A stretch of DNA of 64,000 nt from CAISIP01 sp965278985 (GTDB lineage Bacteria; Pseudomonadota; Gammaproteobacteria; Burkholderiales; Burkholderiaceae_C), in NCBI GenBank assembly GCA_965278985.1, contig OZ257131.1:6014001-6078000 (forward strand). The letters run 5' to 3'. Positions within the stretch are counted from its first letter, which is position 1. Every line of letters begins with the position of its first letter. Under the pieces are notes generated by a model. It worked only from the letters and a program-made list of their open reading frames with translations, was not told the DNA's origin and did not search any database. The translations under genes were made by a program, and so were the position numbers. Below are positions 42,664-51,840 of this stretch, one piece after another.

Positions 42664-45426
42664 ATGCTCGACCGGACACCGCGCATGGCCCCGATGCTGA
42701 CCCGGTGGTGCACAGGGGTGCTGCGCCGGCGCGGTGTGCTGCGGCACTTCGCGCGCACTCCGCTGCCCCACGCCCGCGCGGGCCAGCCCATTCCGGACAC
42801 GGTGCCCGTGCAGCTGGCACGCGACCTGGCGCAGCTGGCCCGGGACACGCCTGCGGCAGCGCTGGCGCGCCTGGGCAGCCGTGACAGCGGCCTGCATGCC
42901 AGCGAAGCCGCCGAACGCCTGGCCCGCGACGGCCCGAACGCGCTGGCGCACGAGCCCCCATCGCCCGCCTGGCTGCAGCTGTGGCATTGCTACGCCAACC
43001 CCTTCAACCTGTTGCTGACCGTGCTGGCCGTGGTGGCCTATGCAGGCGCGGACGCCAAGGCCACCACCGTCATCGTGGTGATGGTCACTTTCAGCACGCT
43101 CATCCGCTTCGTGCAGGAGGGCCGCTCGCACCGCGCTGCCGAGAGCCTGCGCGCGCTGGTCACCAACACCGCCACGGTGCTGCGGCCCGCGGAGCCCCCG
43201 GCGGCGGATGGTGCTTCGGCCGTGCGGCTGGAGGTGCCCCTGCGCGCGCTGGTGGCGGGTGACCTGGTGGCCCTGTCGGCGGGCGACATGGTCCCCGCGG
43301 ACTGCCGCGTGCTCACGGCGCGCGACCTGTTCATCGCCCAGGCGGCGATGACCGGCGAGTCCGCGCCCGTGGAGAAGTTCGCGGACCGGCGCGGCGACGC
43401 GCCGGGCCCGCTGGAGCAGAGCAACCTGGTGTTCATGGGCACCAACGTGGTGTCGGGCTCGGCCATCGCCCTGGTCGTGGCCACGGGCAGCCGCAGCTAC
43501 TTCGGCACGGTGGCGGCCCGGGTGCTGGCCACCGACCCGGCCCCCAATGCCTTCCAGGCCGGCGTCAACAGCGTGAGCTGGCTGCTGATCCGCTTCGCGC
43601 TGGTGATGGTGCCGCTGGTGCTGCTGGTCAACGGCTTCACCAAGGGCAACTGGCCCGAGGCCGTGCTGTTCGCGCTGTCGGTGGCGGTGGGCCTCACGCC
43701 CGAGATGCTGCCCATGATCGTGACGGCCACGCTGGCGAAGGGCGCGGTGGCCCTGTCACGCCAGAAGGTGGTGGTCAAGCGCCTGGACGCGATCCAGAAC
43801 TTCGGCGCCATGGACGTGTTGTGCACCGACAAGACCGGCACCCTTACGCAGGACCGCATCGCACTGGCACGCAAGACCGATGCCTTCGGCCAGCCCTCCC
43901 GCGAGGTGCTGGACTTTGCCTTCCTGAACAGCTACTACCAGACCGGGCTCAAGAACCTGCTGGACCGCGCAGTGCTCGAACATGTGGAGCTGCCCGCCGA
44001 GCTGCGCCTGCGGCAGGACTACCGCAAGATCGACGAGTTGCCCTTCGACTTCGCGCGGCGCCGCATGTCGGTGGTGGTGTCCGAACGCGACGAGCACCAC
44101 GAGCTGATCTGCAAAGGCGCCGTGGACGAAGTGCTGGCGATCTGCACGCACGTTCGCACGCCAACGGGCACCGCAGGGGCTGTGTTGGATGCCCCGCTGG
44201 ACGCCGCCATGCTGCTGCGCGTGCAGGAGTGCGCACACACCCTGGGCGAGGAAGGCCTGCGCGTGGTCGCCGTGGCGATGAAGCAATTGCCGCCCAGCCA
44301 GACGGTCTACACCTTGGCGGACGAGGCGGGCCTGACCCTCGTCGGCTACATCGCCTTCCTCGACCCGCCCAAGGAGTCCGCCGCGCCCGCGCTGCAGGCC
44401 CTGGCGGCCCATGGCATCCAGGTGAAGGTGCTCACCGGCGACAACGACACCGTCACCACGCGGGTCTGCCAGCAGGTGGGGCTGGCCGCGGGCCAGATTC
44501 TTCTGGGCGCCGAGGTGCAGGCCATGGACGGGCCGGCGCTGGCGCTGGCCGTGGAGCAGCACCACGTCTTCGCCAGGCTCAGCCCGCTGGACAAGGAGCG
44601 CATCGTGCAGACGCTGCGCGGCAACGGCCACGTGGTGGGCTTCATGGGCGATGGCATCAACGACGCCCCCGCGCTGCGCGCGGCCGACATCGGCATCTCG
44701 GTCGATTCGGCGGTGGACATCGCCAAGGAAGCCGCCGACATCATCCTGCTGGAGAAGAGCCTGATGGTGCTGATCGCCGGCGTGGTTGAGGGACGCACCA
44801 CCTTCTGCAACATGCTCAAGTACATCCGCATGACGGCCAGCTCCAACTTCGGCAATGTGTTGTCGGTGCTGGTGGCGAGTGTCTTCCTGCCGTTCCTGCC
44901 CATGCTGCCGCTGCAGCTGCTGCTGCAGAACCTGCTGTACGACGTGTCCCAGACAGGCATCCCCTTCGACCACGTGGACGCGGAGCTGGTGGCCAGGCCG
45001 CTGCAATGGAACCCCGCCGACATCGGCCGCTTCATGCTCTTCTTCGGGCCCATCAGCTCGCTGTTCGACATCGCCACCTTCGCGCTGATGTGGTGGGTGT
45101 TCAGCGCCAACACCGTCGCCGAGCAGGGGCTGTTCCAGTCGGGGTGGTTCGTGGTGGGCCTGCTGACGCAGACGCTGGTGGTGCACATGGTCCGCACGCC
45201 GCGGCTGCCCTTCGTCCACAGCCGGGCGGCTACCCCCCTGGTGGCCATGACGCTGCTGGTCATGGCCCTGGGCATCTACCTGCCCATGGGACCGCTGGCG
45301 GCGTACTTCAAGCTGCAGGCCCTGCCGCTGCCGTTCTTCGCCTGGCTGGCCGCCATCCTGGTGGGCTACTGCGCTTTGACCACGCTGGTGAAGCGCTTCT
45401 ACCTGCGGCGCTACGGCTGGCAGTGA
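42664..45426 (+). CDS. mgtA: Magnesium-translocating P-type ATPase (920 aa)
   Basis: P3B-type Mg2+ import ATPase. It has the MgtA/MgtB signatures VGLTPEMLPMIVTATLAKGA, the phosphorylation site CTDKTGTLTQD with Asp389, FMGDGINDAPALRAADIGISVDSAVDIAKEAADIILLE (in shorter pieces) and LLYDVSQTGIPFDHVD, the last found mainly in Mg2+ pumps. About ten membrane helices. The ATG at 42664 is 13 nt after the carbamate kinase stop, so the two are one operon. No MgtL-like leader or riboswitch is visible before it; control seems to come from the operator at 41608. Confidence 0.92.
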   Translation: MLDRTPRMAPMLTRWCTGVLRRRGVLRHFARTPLPHARAGQPIPDTVPVQLARDLAQLARDTPAAALARLGSRDSGLHASEAAERLARDGPNALAHEPPSPAWLQLWHCYANPFNLLLTVLAVVAYAGADAKATTVIVVMVTFSTLIRFVQEGRSHRAAESLRALVTNTATVLRPAEPPAADGASAVRLEVPLRALVAGDLVALSAGDMVPADCRVLTARDLFIAQAAMTGESAPVEKFADRRGDAPGPLEQSNLVFMGTNVVSGSAIALVVATGSRSYFGTVAARVLATDPAPNAFQAGVNSVSWLLIRFALVMVPLVLLVNGFTKGNWPEAVLFALSVAVGLTPEMLPMIVTATLAKGAVALSRQKVVVKRLDAIQNFGAMDVLCTDKTGTLTQDRIALARKTDAFGQPSREVLDFAFLNSYYQTGLKNLLDRAVLEHVELPAELRLRQDYRKIDELPFDFARRRMSVVVSERDEHHELICKGAVDEVLAICTHVRTPTGTAGAVLDAPLDAAMLLRVQECAHTLGEEGLRVVAVAMKQLPPSQTVYTLADEAGLTLVGYIAFLDPPKESAAPALQALAAHGIQVKVLTGDNDTVTTRVCQQVGLAAGQILLGAEVQAMDGPALALAVEQHHVFARLSPLDKERIVQTLRGNGHVVGFMGDGINDAPALRAADIGISVDSAVDIAKEAADIILLEKSLMVLIAGVVEGRTTFCNMLKYIRMTASSNFGNVLSVLVASVFLPFLPMLPLQLLLQNLLYDVSQTGIPFDHVDAELVARPLQWNPADIGRFMLFFGPISSLFDIATFALMWWVFSANTVAEQGLFQSGWFVVGLLTQTLVVHMVRTPRLPFVHSRAATPLVAMTLLVMALGIYLPMGPLAAYFKLQALPLPFFAWLAAILVGYCALTTLVKRFYLRRYGWQ

Positions 45427-45469
45427 GCCGCCGCCCTGGGCCCCGCGCGGCCAGGGCGGCGCAAGCGCT

Positions 45470-46123
45470 TCAGGGGGACGCGTCGAGGTGGTCCACGACG
45501 TCCCGCACCCCACCGGTGCTCCAGGCCGCGTACCGTGCCGTGGTGCGTTCCTCCCAGCTGCGCACGTTGCCGCGCAAGGTCACCTTGTCGCCCTGCACCT
45601 CGACCTGGATGCGCTTCGCGTCCGCCGTGGCGCGCCGCTGCAGGGCGGCCTCGATGTCGGCCTGCACCGCGCACTGGGCGGCGGAGGGCTTCAACGTGAT
45701 GTCGTTGCTGACGCCGCTGATACCCACCAGGTAACGCACGGCCGCCTGCGCGCCCTGGCGCTGGTACTCCCAGTCCACGTCGCCGGTCAACGTGACCCAC
45801 GCCTTCTCGACCATGGCCTGCACCCGGTTCGCGGGCAGGCCGGCGGACCACGTCAGCGCGTGCTCCACGGCCTGGGCCAGGTCGGCATCGCTGCGGCGGG
45901 CCTCAAAGGGCAGGCGCACGTCCATCTCGACGACCAGCGCCTGGGTGCCCGCCACACGCTGTGCCACCTGTTCGGCCGCCCATTTTTCCGTGTAGCTGTC
46001 CACATGGCCCGCCAGCGTGACGATGCCATGGTCGACCTCCACGCCGATGTGGGCGGCGTTGACGGAGGGCTCCCAGCGCAGTTCGGCGATGACGTCCTGC
46101 TGCAGTTGTGTGTCGGTCTTCAT
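45470..46123 (-). CDS. Triple BON-domain protein, third copy (217 aa)
   Basis: Paralogue of the BON proteins at 21479 and 40457, with MKTDTQLQQDVIAEL opening and three BON domains (about 3-70, 77-145, 150-216). No signal peptide. The ATG at 46123 has GAAAG about 6 nt upstream; an in-frame ATG at 46189 lies inside the operator and is not used. It is convergent with the Mg2+ ATPase gene (43 nt between stops) and downstream of, but separately promoted from, the Crp/Fnr gene. Confidence 0.9.
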   Translation of the reverse strand: MKTDTQLQQDVIAELRWEPSVNAAHIGVEVDHGIVTLAGHVDSYTEKWAAEQVAQRVAGTQALVVEMDVRLPFEARRSDADLAQAVEHALTWSAGLPANRVQAMVEKAWVTLTGDVDWEYQRQGAQAAVRYLVGISGVSNDITLKPSAAQCAVQADIEAALQRRATADAKRIQVEVQGDKVTLRGNVRSWEERTTARYAAWSTGGVRDVVDHLDASP

Positions 46124-46176
46124 GGTGGCTTTCGGTGGTGAACGGAAAGGCCAGTGTGGTTCGCGCCAGGGAAGGG

Positions 46177-46195
46177 GTATGTACGCCAAGGCACG
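46177..46195 (-). promoter_or_regulatory. TGTAC-N6-GTACA operator, third BON gene
   Basis: GTATGTACG, spacer CCAA, then GGCAC. The -10 candidate CACACT (complement of 46153-46158) sets the centre exactly at -41.5, start of transcription 46146, leader 23 nt. Confidence 0.66.
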
Positions 46196-46281
46196 TCCGA
46201 CGCAATGCGTCTGCGCCGGAGAGACACGGCGAGGCCCAGTCGCAGTGGGCTGGCCCTGGACGGACGTTCAGCCGGTCCGGG

Positions 46282-47073
46282 TCACGTCGCCTCGCGCGTC
46301 GGCAGCAGGCGGTCGTATTCGTTCTTGACCACGGCATAACACTCGCAGGAGCGCCGCTCCAGGCCCGCACGGTCGATCACCGTGATGTGGCCCCGCGTGT
46401 AGGTGATCAGGCCCGCCTTCTGCACCTTGAGCGCGGCCTCGGTGACGCCTTCGCGGCGCACGCCGAGCATGTTGGCGATGAGCCCCTGCGTCATGACCAG
46501 TTCATTGCCCGGCAGGCGGTCCAGGCTCAGCAGCAACCAGCGGCACAGCTGTTCGTCCAGGGTGTGGTGCCGGTTGCACACGGCCGTCTGTGCCATCTGC
46601 GTGATCAGCGCCTGGGTGTAGCGCAGCAGCAGGTGCATCACCGGGCCGGACTGGTCGAACTCCTGCTTCATGCGCAGGGCGGACAGCCGGAACCCCTGGC
46701 CCCCGCTCTGCACGATGGCGCGGCTGGGCGTGGAGTTGCCACCCATGAACAGGGAGATGCCCACGATGCCTTCGTTGCCGACCACCGCGATTTCCGCCGA
46801 GTCGCCGTTCACCATCACGTACAGCAGCGACACGATGGCCGTGGTGGGGAAGTACACATGGCTTTCATGTTTGCCCGACTCGTACAGCACGCGGCCCAGC
46901 GGCAGGTCCACCCGCTCGAGGCCGGGTAGCCAACGTTGCAGGTCCGCATCGGGCAACGCGGCCAGCAGGCGGTTCAAACGGGCTTCGGGCGAGGACACCG
47001 CGGCCTGCACGGGACGCACGGAAGAAGGCGGGCGGCGCCTCGGCGGCGGAGGGGGTGGAGCGACCGGCATCAT
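46282..47073 (-). CDS. Crp/Fnr-family transcriptional regulator (263 aa)
   Basis: A Pro/Arg-rich N-terminal tail (1-30) precedes a cyclic-nucleotide-binding-like beta roll (about 35-150: LGRVLYESGKHESHVYFPT, VVGNEGIVGISLFMGGNSTPSRA), the long dimer helix, and a C-terminal winged helix-turn-helix (TQGLIANMLGVRREGVTEAALKVQ split as QGLIANMLGVRREGVTEAA, about 190-215). There is no N-terminal Cys cluster as in FNR, so it does not bind an FNR-type 4Fe-4S cluster; the ligand is unknown. It is the only Crp/Fnr gene in the window and divergent from xfp. A TATACT -10 at 47138-47143 could drive it. Confidence 0.9.
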   Translation of the reverse strand: MMPVAPPPPPPRRRPPSSVRPVQAAVSSPEARLNRLLAALPDADLQRWLPGLERVDLPLGRVLYESGKHESHVYFPTTAIVSLLYVMVNGDSAEIAVVGNEGIVGISLFMGGNSTPSRAIVQSGGQGFRLSALRMKQEFDQSGPVMHLLLRYTQALITQMAQTAVCNRHHTLDEQLCRWLLLSLDRLPGNELVMTQGLIANMLGVRREGVTEAALKVQKAGLITYTRGHITVIDRAGLERRSCECYAVVKNEYDRLLPTREAT

Positions 47074-47137
47074 GGACCTTTGCGCATGAGCCTAGCTTCG
47101 CGGAGTGCCGAGATGGCACGTGAATAGACTGTGTTCC

Positions 47138-47143
47138 AGTATA
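47138..47143 (-). promoter_or_regulatory. Candidate -10 element of the Crp/Fnr gene
   Basis: Complement reads TATACT, the best sigma-70-type -10 in the region, about 65 nt before the ATG at 47073. I see no good -35 at normal spacing. The stress operator at 47209-47227 is too far upstream to act on it at -41.5, so the regulator gene may be expressed independently. Confidence 0.4.
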
Positions 47144-47208
47144 CGGAGCGGGTCTCACAGGGTGGTGTAGGACCGGGGCGCGAAGTGCGCGCTTCGCCGT
47201 GGCGCAGC

Positions 47209-47227
47209 GGTACGGCAGCGTACATAC
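47209..47227 (+). promoter_or_regulatory. TGTAC-N6-GTACA operator, phosphoketolase promoter
   Basis: In gene orientation GGTACG, GCAG, CGTACATAC: both GTAC halves intact. The -10 candidate CACCGT at 47246-47251 gives a centre exactly at -41.5 and start of transcription 47258, one base before the ATG at 47259. No Shine-Dalgarno precedes the ATG. Confidence 0.67.
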
Positions 47228-47258
47228 GCGCGGGTCGCCATGCGGCACCGTGCCTTTC

Positions 47259-49661
47259 ATGAACCCGCTCACGCTCTCGCCGGAATTGCTCCGCGACATG
47301 GACGCCTACTGGCGTGCCGCCAACTACCTGTCCGTGGGCCAGATCTACCTGGCGGACAACCCGCTGCTCGCGCGGCCGCTGGTGCTCTCGGACATCAAGC
47401 GCATGCTGCTGGGCCACTGGGGCACCACCCCCGGCCAGAACTTCATCTATGTGCACCTGAACCGCGTCATCCGCCAGTACGACCTCGACATGGTCTACAT
47501 CTCGGGGCCGGGGCACGGCGGGCCCGCCGTGGTGGCCAACACGTACCTGGAGGGCACCTACAGCGAGGTCTACCCGCACATCACCCAGGATGCCGAGGGG
47601 CTGCAGCGGTTGTTCCTGCAGTTCTCGTTTCCGGGCGGCATCCCGAGCCATGCCTCGCCCGAGACGCCGGGGTCGATCCATGAGGGCGGTGAACTGGGCT
47701 ACTCGCTGAGCCATGCCTTCGGCGCGGTGTTCGACAACCCCGACCTGGTGGTGGCCTGCGTGGTCGGCGACGGCGAGGCCGAGACCGGCCCGCTGGCCAC
47801 GGCCTGGCACGGCAACAAGTTCCTGGATGCCGCAACCGATGGCGCCGTGCTGCCCATCCTGCACCTGAACGGCTACAAGATCGCCAACCCCACCCTCCTG
47901 GCGCGCATCCCGCCCGAGGAACTGGAGCAACTGCTGTGCGGCTACGGCTGGGCGCCGCTCTTCGTCGAAGGAGACGAGCACGCGCCGATGCATGCAGCAA
48001 TGGCCGAAGCCATGGACACGGCGGTGCAGCAGATCCTGGCGATCCAGGAGGATGCGCGGTTGCACGGCAACACCGAGCGCCCCTGCTGGCCCATGATCGT
48101 GCTGCGCTCGCCCAAGGGCTGGACGGGACCGAAGGTGGTGGATGGCCAGCGGATCGAGGGCACTTTCCGCGCCCACCAGGTGCCCCTGTCGGACCCGGCG
48201 AGCCATCCCGAACACCTGTTGCTGCTGGAGGATTGGCTGCGGAGCTACCGGCCCGAAGAGCTTTTCGATTCCACGGGACGCCTTCAACCGCACCTGGCCG
48301 CGCTGGCACCCGTGGGCACCCGGCGCATGGGGGCCAACCCGCACGCCAATGGCGGCATGCTGCTGCGCGACCTGAACATGCCCGACTTCCGCAAGTACGC
48401 CCTGGACGTGCCCGCCCCCGGCGTGCGCGGCGTGGGCGACACACGCGTGCTGGGGCACTTCCTGCGCGATGTGGTGCGCCTCAACGAGGCGGCGCGCAAT
48501 TTCCGCATCTTCGGTCCGGACGAAACCGTCTCCAACGGGCTCGGGGCGGTGTTCGACGCGACGTCGCGCCAATGGGAGGCCGCCACCGCGCCCGATGACG
48601 CGTTCCTGGCCACCACGGGGCGCGTGGTGGAGATGCTCAGCGAGCACCAGTGCCAGGGCTGGCTGGAGGGCTACCTGCTCACGGGCCGGCACGGGTTGTT
48701 CAACTGCTACGAGGCCTTCATCCACATCGTCGATTCGATGTTCAACCAGCACGCCAAGTGGCTCAAGGTGACGCGCACGCTGCCGTGGCGCCGGCCCGTC
48801 GCGTCGCTGAACTACCTGCTGGCGTCCCACGTCTGGCGGCAGGACCACAACGGCTTCACGCACCAGGACCCCGGCTTCCTCGACCATGTGGTGAACAAGA
48901 AGGCCGAGGTGGTGCGGGTCTACCTGCCGCCCGACGCGAACTGCCTGCTGTCGGTGATGGACCACTGCCTGCGCAGCCGCCACTATGTGAACGTGGTGGT
49001 GGCGGGCAAGCACCCGGCGCCGCAATGGCTCACGATGGAGCAGGCCACGCAGCATTGCGCCGCGGGCATCGGCATCTGGCAGTGGGCCAGCAACGACCAG
49101 GGCGTGGCGCCCGACGTGGTGATGGCCTGCTGCGGCGACGTGCCCACGCTGGAGACGCTCGCGGCCGTGTCCATCCTGCGCGCGCACCTGCCCGCGTTGA
49201 AGATCCGCGTGGTCAACGTGGTGGACCTGATGCGCTTGCAGTCCCCGTCGGAACATCCGCATGGCCTGAGCGACCAGGCTTTCGACGAGCTCTTCACCCG
49301 CGACACGCCGGTGATCTTCGCCTTCCATGGCTACCCCACGCTGGTGCACCGCCTGACCTACCGCAGGGCCAACCACCACAACCTGCATGTGCGGGGCTAC
49401 AAGGAAGAGGGCACGATCACCACCCCCTTCGACATGACGGTGCTCAACGACCTGGACCGCTTCCACCTGGTGATGGACACCATCGACCGCCTGCCGCAGA
49501 CCGGCGCACCGGGCCTGTACCTCAAGCAACGGCTGCAGGACAAGCTGTTCGAACACCGCGCCTACATCCATCGCCACGGTGAGGACATGCCGGAGATCCG
49601 TGACTGGCAGTGGCCTGGCGCAGGGGAATCGCCCGGCACTACGGTGGCGCAGCCTAGGTAG
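47259..49661 (+). CDS. xfp: Xylulose-5-phosphate / fructose-6-phosphate phosphoketolase (800 aa)
   Basis: Thiamine-diphosphate enzyme that splits xylulose 5-phosphate or fructose 6-phosphate with phosphate into acetyl phosphate plus glyceraldehyde 3-phosphate or erythrose 4-phosphate. It has the N-terminal YLSVGQIYL and GHWGTTPGQNFIYVHLNR, the PP-binding GDGEAETGPLATAWHGNKF, SPKGWTGP, and C-terminal FHGYPTLVHRLTYRR. Length is normal. The ATG at 47259 gives the conserved opening MNPLTLSPELLRDMDAYWRAANYL (in part) and sits at the predicted start of transcription. Acetyl phosphate could yield ATP through acetate kinase, not seen here. Confidence 0.94.
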   Translation: MNPLTLSPELLRDMDAYWRAANYLSVGQIYLADNPLLARPLVLSDIKRMLLGHWGTTPGQNFIYVHLNRVIRQYDLDMVYISGPGHGGPAVVANTYLEGTYSEVYPHITQDAEGLQRLFLQFSFPGGIPSHASPETPGSIHEGGELGYSLSHAFGAVFDNPDLVVACVVGDGEAETGPLATAWHGNKFLDAATDGAVLPILHLNGYKIANPTLLARIPPEELEQLLCGYGWAPLFVEGDEHAPMHAAMAEAMDTAVQQILAIQEDARLHGNTERPCWPMIVLRSPKGWTGPKVVDGQRIEGTFRAHQVPLSDPASHPEHLLLLEDWLRSYRPEELFDSTGRLQPHLAALAPVGTRRMGANPHANGGMLLRDLNMPDFRKYALDVPAPGVRGVGDTRVLGHFLRDVVRLNEAARNFRIFGPDETVSNGLGAVFDATSRQWEAATAPDDAFLATTGRVVEMLSEHQCQGWLEGYLLTGRHGLFNCYEAFIHIVDSMFNQHAKWLKVTRTLPWRRPVASLNYLLASHVWRQDHNGFTHQDPGFLDHVVNKKAEVVRVYLPPDANCLLSVMDHCLRSRHYVNVVVAGKHPAPQWLTMEQATQHCAAGIGIWQWASNDQGVAPDVVMACCGDVPTLETLAAVSILRAHLPALKIRVVNVVDLMRLQSPSEHPHGLSDQAFDELFTRDTPVIFAFHGYPTLVHRLTYRRANHHNLHVRGYKEEGTITTPFDMTVLNDLDRFHLVMDTIDRLPQTGAPGLYLKQRLQDKLFEHRAYIHRHGEDMPEIRDWQWPGAGESPGTTVAQPR

Positions 49662-49680
49662 CGGGGGTCACGACACCGGG

Positions 49681-51627
49681 TCACACCACCGGATCGAGTT
49701 CCGAATGGAAGCGGTAGGCGTTCTTGCCGGCAGCCTTGGCTTGGTACATCGCGTCGTCGGCGGCCTGCAGCAACGCCAGGGCATCGTCGCCATCCTGCGG
49801 TGACACCGCGATGCCGAGGCTGGCGGACACGCGCACCTCCTCCGGTGTCCGCAGGTCGTAGGGCCGGGCCAATGCATCGATGATCTTCGCGGCCACCTTG
49901 GCGCAGTGCGAGCTGTCGAGGATGTCGTCGAGCACGACCACGAACTCGTCGCCGCCCAGGCGCCCCACCGTATCGGCCTCGCGCACGCACGCTGGCAGCC
50001 GGCGTGCGACCTGCTGCAGCAGCAGGTCGCCGCAGGCATGGCCCAGGGAGTCGTTGACGGCCTTGAAGCCATCGAGGTCGATGAAGCACACGCCCACGCG
50101 CTTGCCGCGCCGGTGCGCCTGCTTCAGGGACGAGGCCAGCCGGTCCAGCAGCAGGCCGCGGTTCGGCAGTCCGGTCAAGGGGTCGTGCGTGGCCTCGTGC
50201 GCCAGCCGCTCCTGCAACGCCTTGCGCACGCTGATGTCCTGCACCAGGCCGACCATGAACTCCGCGCCGCCGCCCGCGCGCGCCACCATGCCCAGCGATT
50301 CGCTGACCCACACGGTGCTGCCGTCGCTGCGCAGGTAGCGCTTCTCGGTTTCGGCGCTGAATGGGTGGGCCGGCCCCTGCAGGAGCAGGGCGTTGCGTTC
50401 GCGGGATGTGGCCTGGTCGTCGGGGTGCGCGATGTCGTGCATCGACCGCCCGACCAGCTCCGCGCCGGGGTAGCCCAGCAGCGCGCCGAACTTGGCGTTG
50501 ACGCGCAGGAACCGCCCATCCGGCGCCGCATGGAACACCCCGGTCGCGGCCTGGTTGAAGGTCGCTCGGAACACCGCCTCGCTGCTGCGCAACGCCTCCA
50601 CCGCGCGCCGGCTGCGCCGCAGCAGGCTGCCCACCACCAGCGCGAACAATGCCAGCCCCACGGTGGCGGCGGTGGCCACGCGCAGGGAGACAAGGCGACG
50701 CTGTTCGAATGCCGCCAGCGACTCGCGCACCGAGATGCCGATGGCCACGATCACGCCATACGGGGCCAGGGTGCGGTGGCTGAGGATGCGGTCGTCGTCG
50801 TCCACCGTGCTGCGGCTGTAGTAGGTGGCTTGCGGTTCGACGTGGTACCGGCGGTAGGCTTCGGAGCCTTTCACGTCGCCGCCGTAGCGCAGCTGCGTGC
50901 CCACGCGCCGCACCAGCGCGATGCCATCGGCATTGACCAGGATGGTTCCGCCCATCTCACCGAGTGCGTCGTGCGGATGGAACTGCGAGAACTGCGCGGC
51001 GTCCACCACCATCCATACCAGTCCCGCGAAGCTGCCGTTCGCGCGCGTGATGCGCATCGACAGGGGAACCCACCACCGCCCGCCGTCTCCCTGCATCGGT
51101 GCACCGATCCGCAGGGTGGCAAGGGGGTCCTGGCGGTGCAGCGCGAGCGCCGCCGCCAGGGCCTGTGCACCGGGTCCCTGCAAGATATCGGTGGTGGCAC
51201 GTCCGCCGCCTGCGCCGCCTGCGCCGTCTGCGACGTCCGCGCCGCCTGCATCGTCGGCCACGACCTGGCCCTGTGCATCGAGGACGCGTATCGCACCGGC
51301 GAACCAGCCGGGCGTATCCAGCACGCCGCGTTGGCGCCAGCCCCGCAGGTCGACCGCGCCGTGTTGCAGGTATTCGTCACGCGCCACCAGCGCCAGCTGC
51401 TCGGCCCCCTGCAGTGCACGCAGCGTGTACTGTTCGAAGGTCTGCGCCAGCTGTGCCGCCTTCGCGCGCGTCCGCGCCAGGATCTGTTCGCGTTCCGCGT
51501 CCAGCCGGCTGATGGTGGTTGCCCACACCAGGAGAGCAATCACCAGGCACACCAGGCCGATGAAGAATTCCAGCCGGAGCAGGCCCAGCCCGGCGGCGCG
51601 ATAGCGCAGATTGTGGTTGTCCTGCAT
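49681..51627 (-). CDS. Membrane diguanylate cyclase with Cache and PAS domains (648 aa)
   Basis: It makes the second messenger c-di-GMP. Two membrane helices (about 18-38 and 320-340) flank a periplasmic Cache-like sensor domain. A PAS domain (about 350-465, VFRATFNQAATGVFHAAPDGRFLRVN) and a GGDEF domain follow. The active site is intact (GGDEF, 558-562) and the product-inhibition site RxxD (READ, 549-552) is five residues upstream, so activity should be feedback-controlled. A low-complexity Gly/Ala/Asp stretch (DDAGGADVADGAGGAGGG) lies in the sensor. Its 3' end is 19 nt from the convergent xfp stop. Confidence 0.93.
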   Translation of the reverse strand: MQDNHNLRYRAAGLGLLRLEFFIGLVCLVIALLVWATTISRLDAEREQILARTRAKAAQLAQTFEQYTLRALQGAEQLALVARDEYLQHGAVDLRGWRQRGVLDTPGWFAGAIRVLDAQGQVVADDAGGADVADGAGGAGGGRATTDILQGPGAQALAAALALHRQDPLATLRIGAPMQGDGGRWWVPLSMRITRANGSFAGLVWMVVDAAQFSQFHPHDALGEMGGTILVNADGIALVRRVGTQLRYGGDVKGSEAYRRYHVEPQATYYSRSTVDDDDRILSHRTLAPYGVIVAIGISVRESLAAFEQRRLVSLRVATAATVGLALFALVVGSLLRRSRRAVEALRSSEAVFRATFNQAATGVFHAAPDGRFLRVNAKFGALLGYPGAELVGRSMHDIAHPDDQATSRERNALLLQGPAHPFSAETEKRYLRSDGSTVWVSESLGMVARAGGGAEFMVGLVQDISVRKALQERLAHEATHDPLTGLPNRGLLLDRLASSLKQAHRRGKRVGVCFIDLDGFKAVNDSLGHACGDLLLQQVARRLPACVREADTVGRLGGDEFVVVLDDILDSSHCAKVAAKIIDALARPYDLRTPEEVRVSASLGIAVSPQDGDDALALLQAADDAMYQAKAAGKNAYRFHSELDPVV

Positions 51628-51840
51628 GTGCTCGTCGCTTTTCTGGCGCCATGCCAGCCCCGGGAACAGCCCCTCACACGACCCAAGCCTGTGTTGTACG
51701 GCCGCGCGACGCCATCACCCATCCTGCAATTGGATGAATTCGACGGTAACAGACACCTGCGCACGGGGGCGCCTTTGCACCCGCACGGGCTGCGGTGCAG
51801 TGGCCTGGCTGCCGCGTGGCCACAGCCCGCGGCGGGAGGC

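Noticed and set aside
47179..47198. GCGAAG/CTTCGC inverted repeat between the Crp/Fnr and xfp genes as an operator
   Set aside because: It is a 6-bp stem with a GC-only loop, which is common by chance in this DNA, and it is not repeated at other promoters of the block.
51692..51710. TTGTACGGCCGCGCGAC upstream of the diguanylate cyclase as an operator
   Set aside because: The conserved GTCT flank is missing, the second half is poor, and the expected -10 region reads GGGGCT. It may be a decayed site but I would not count it.
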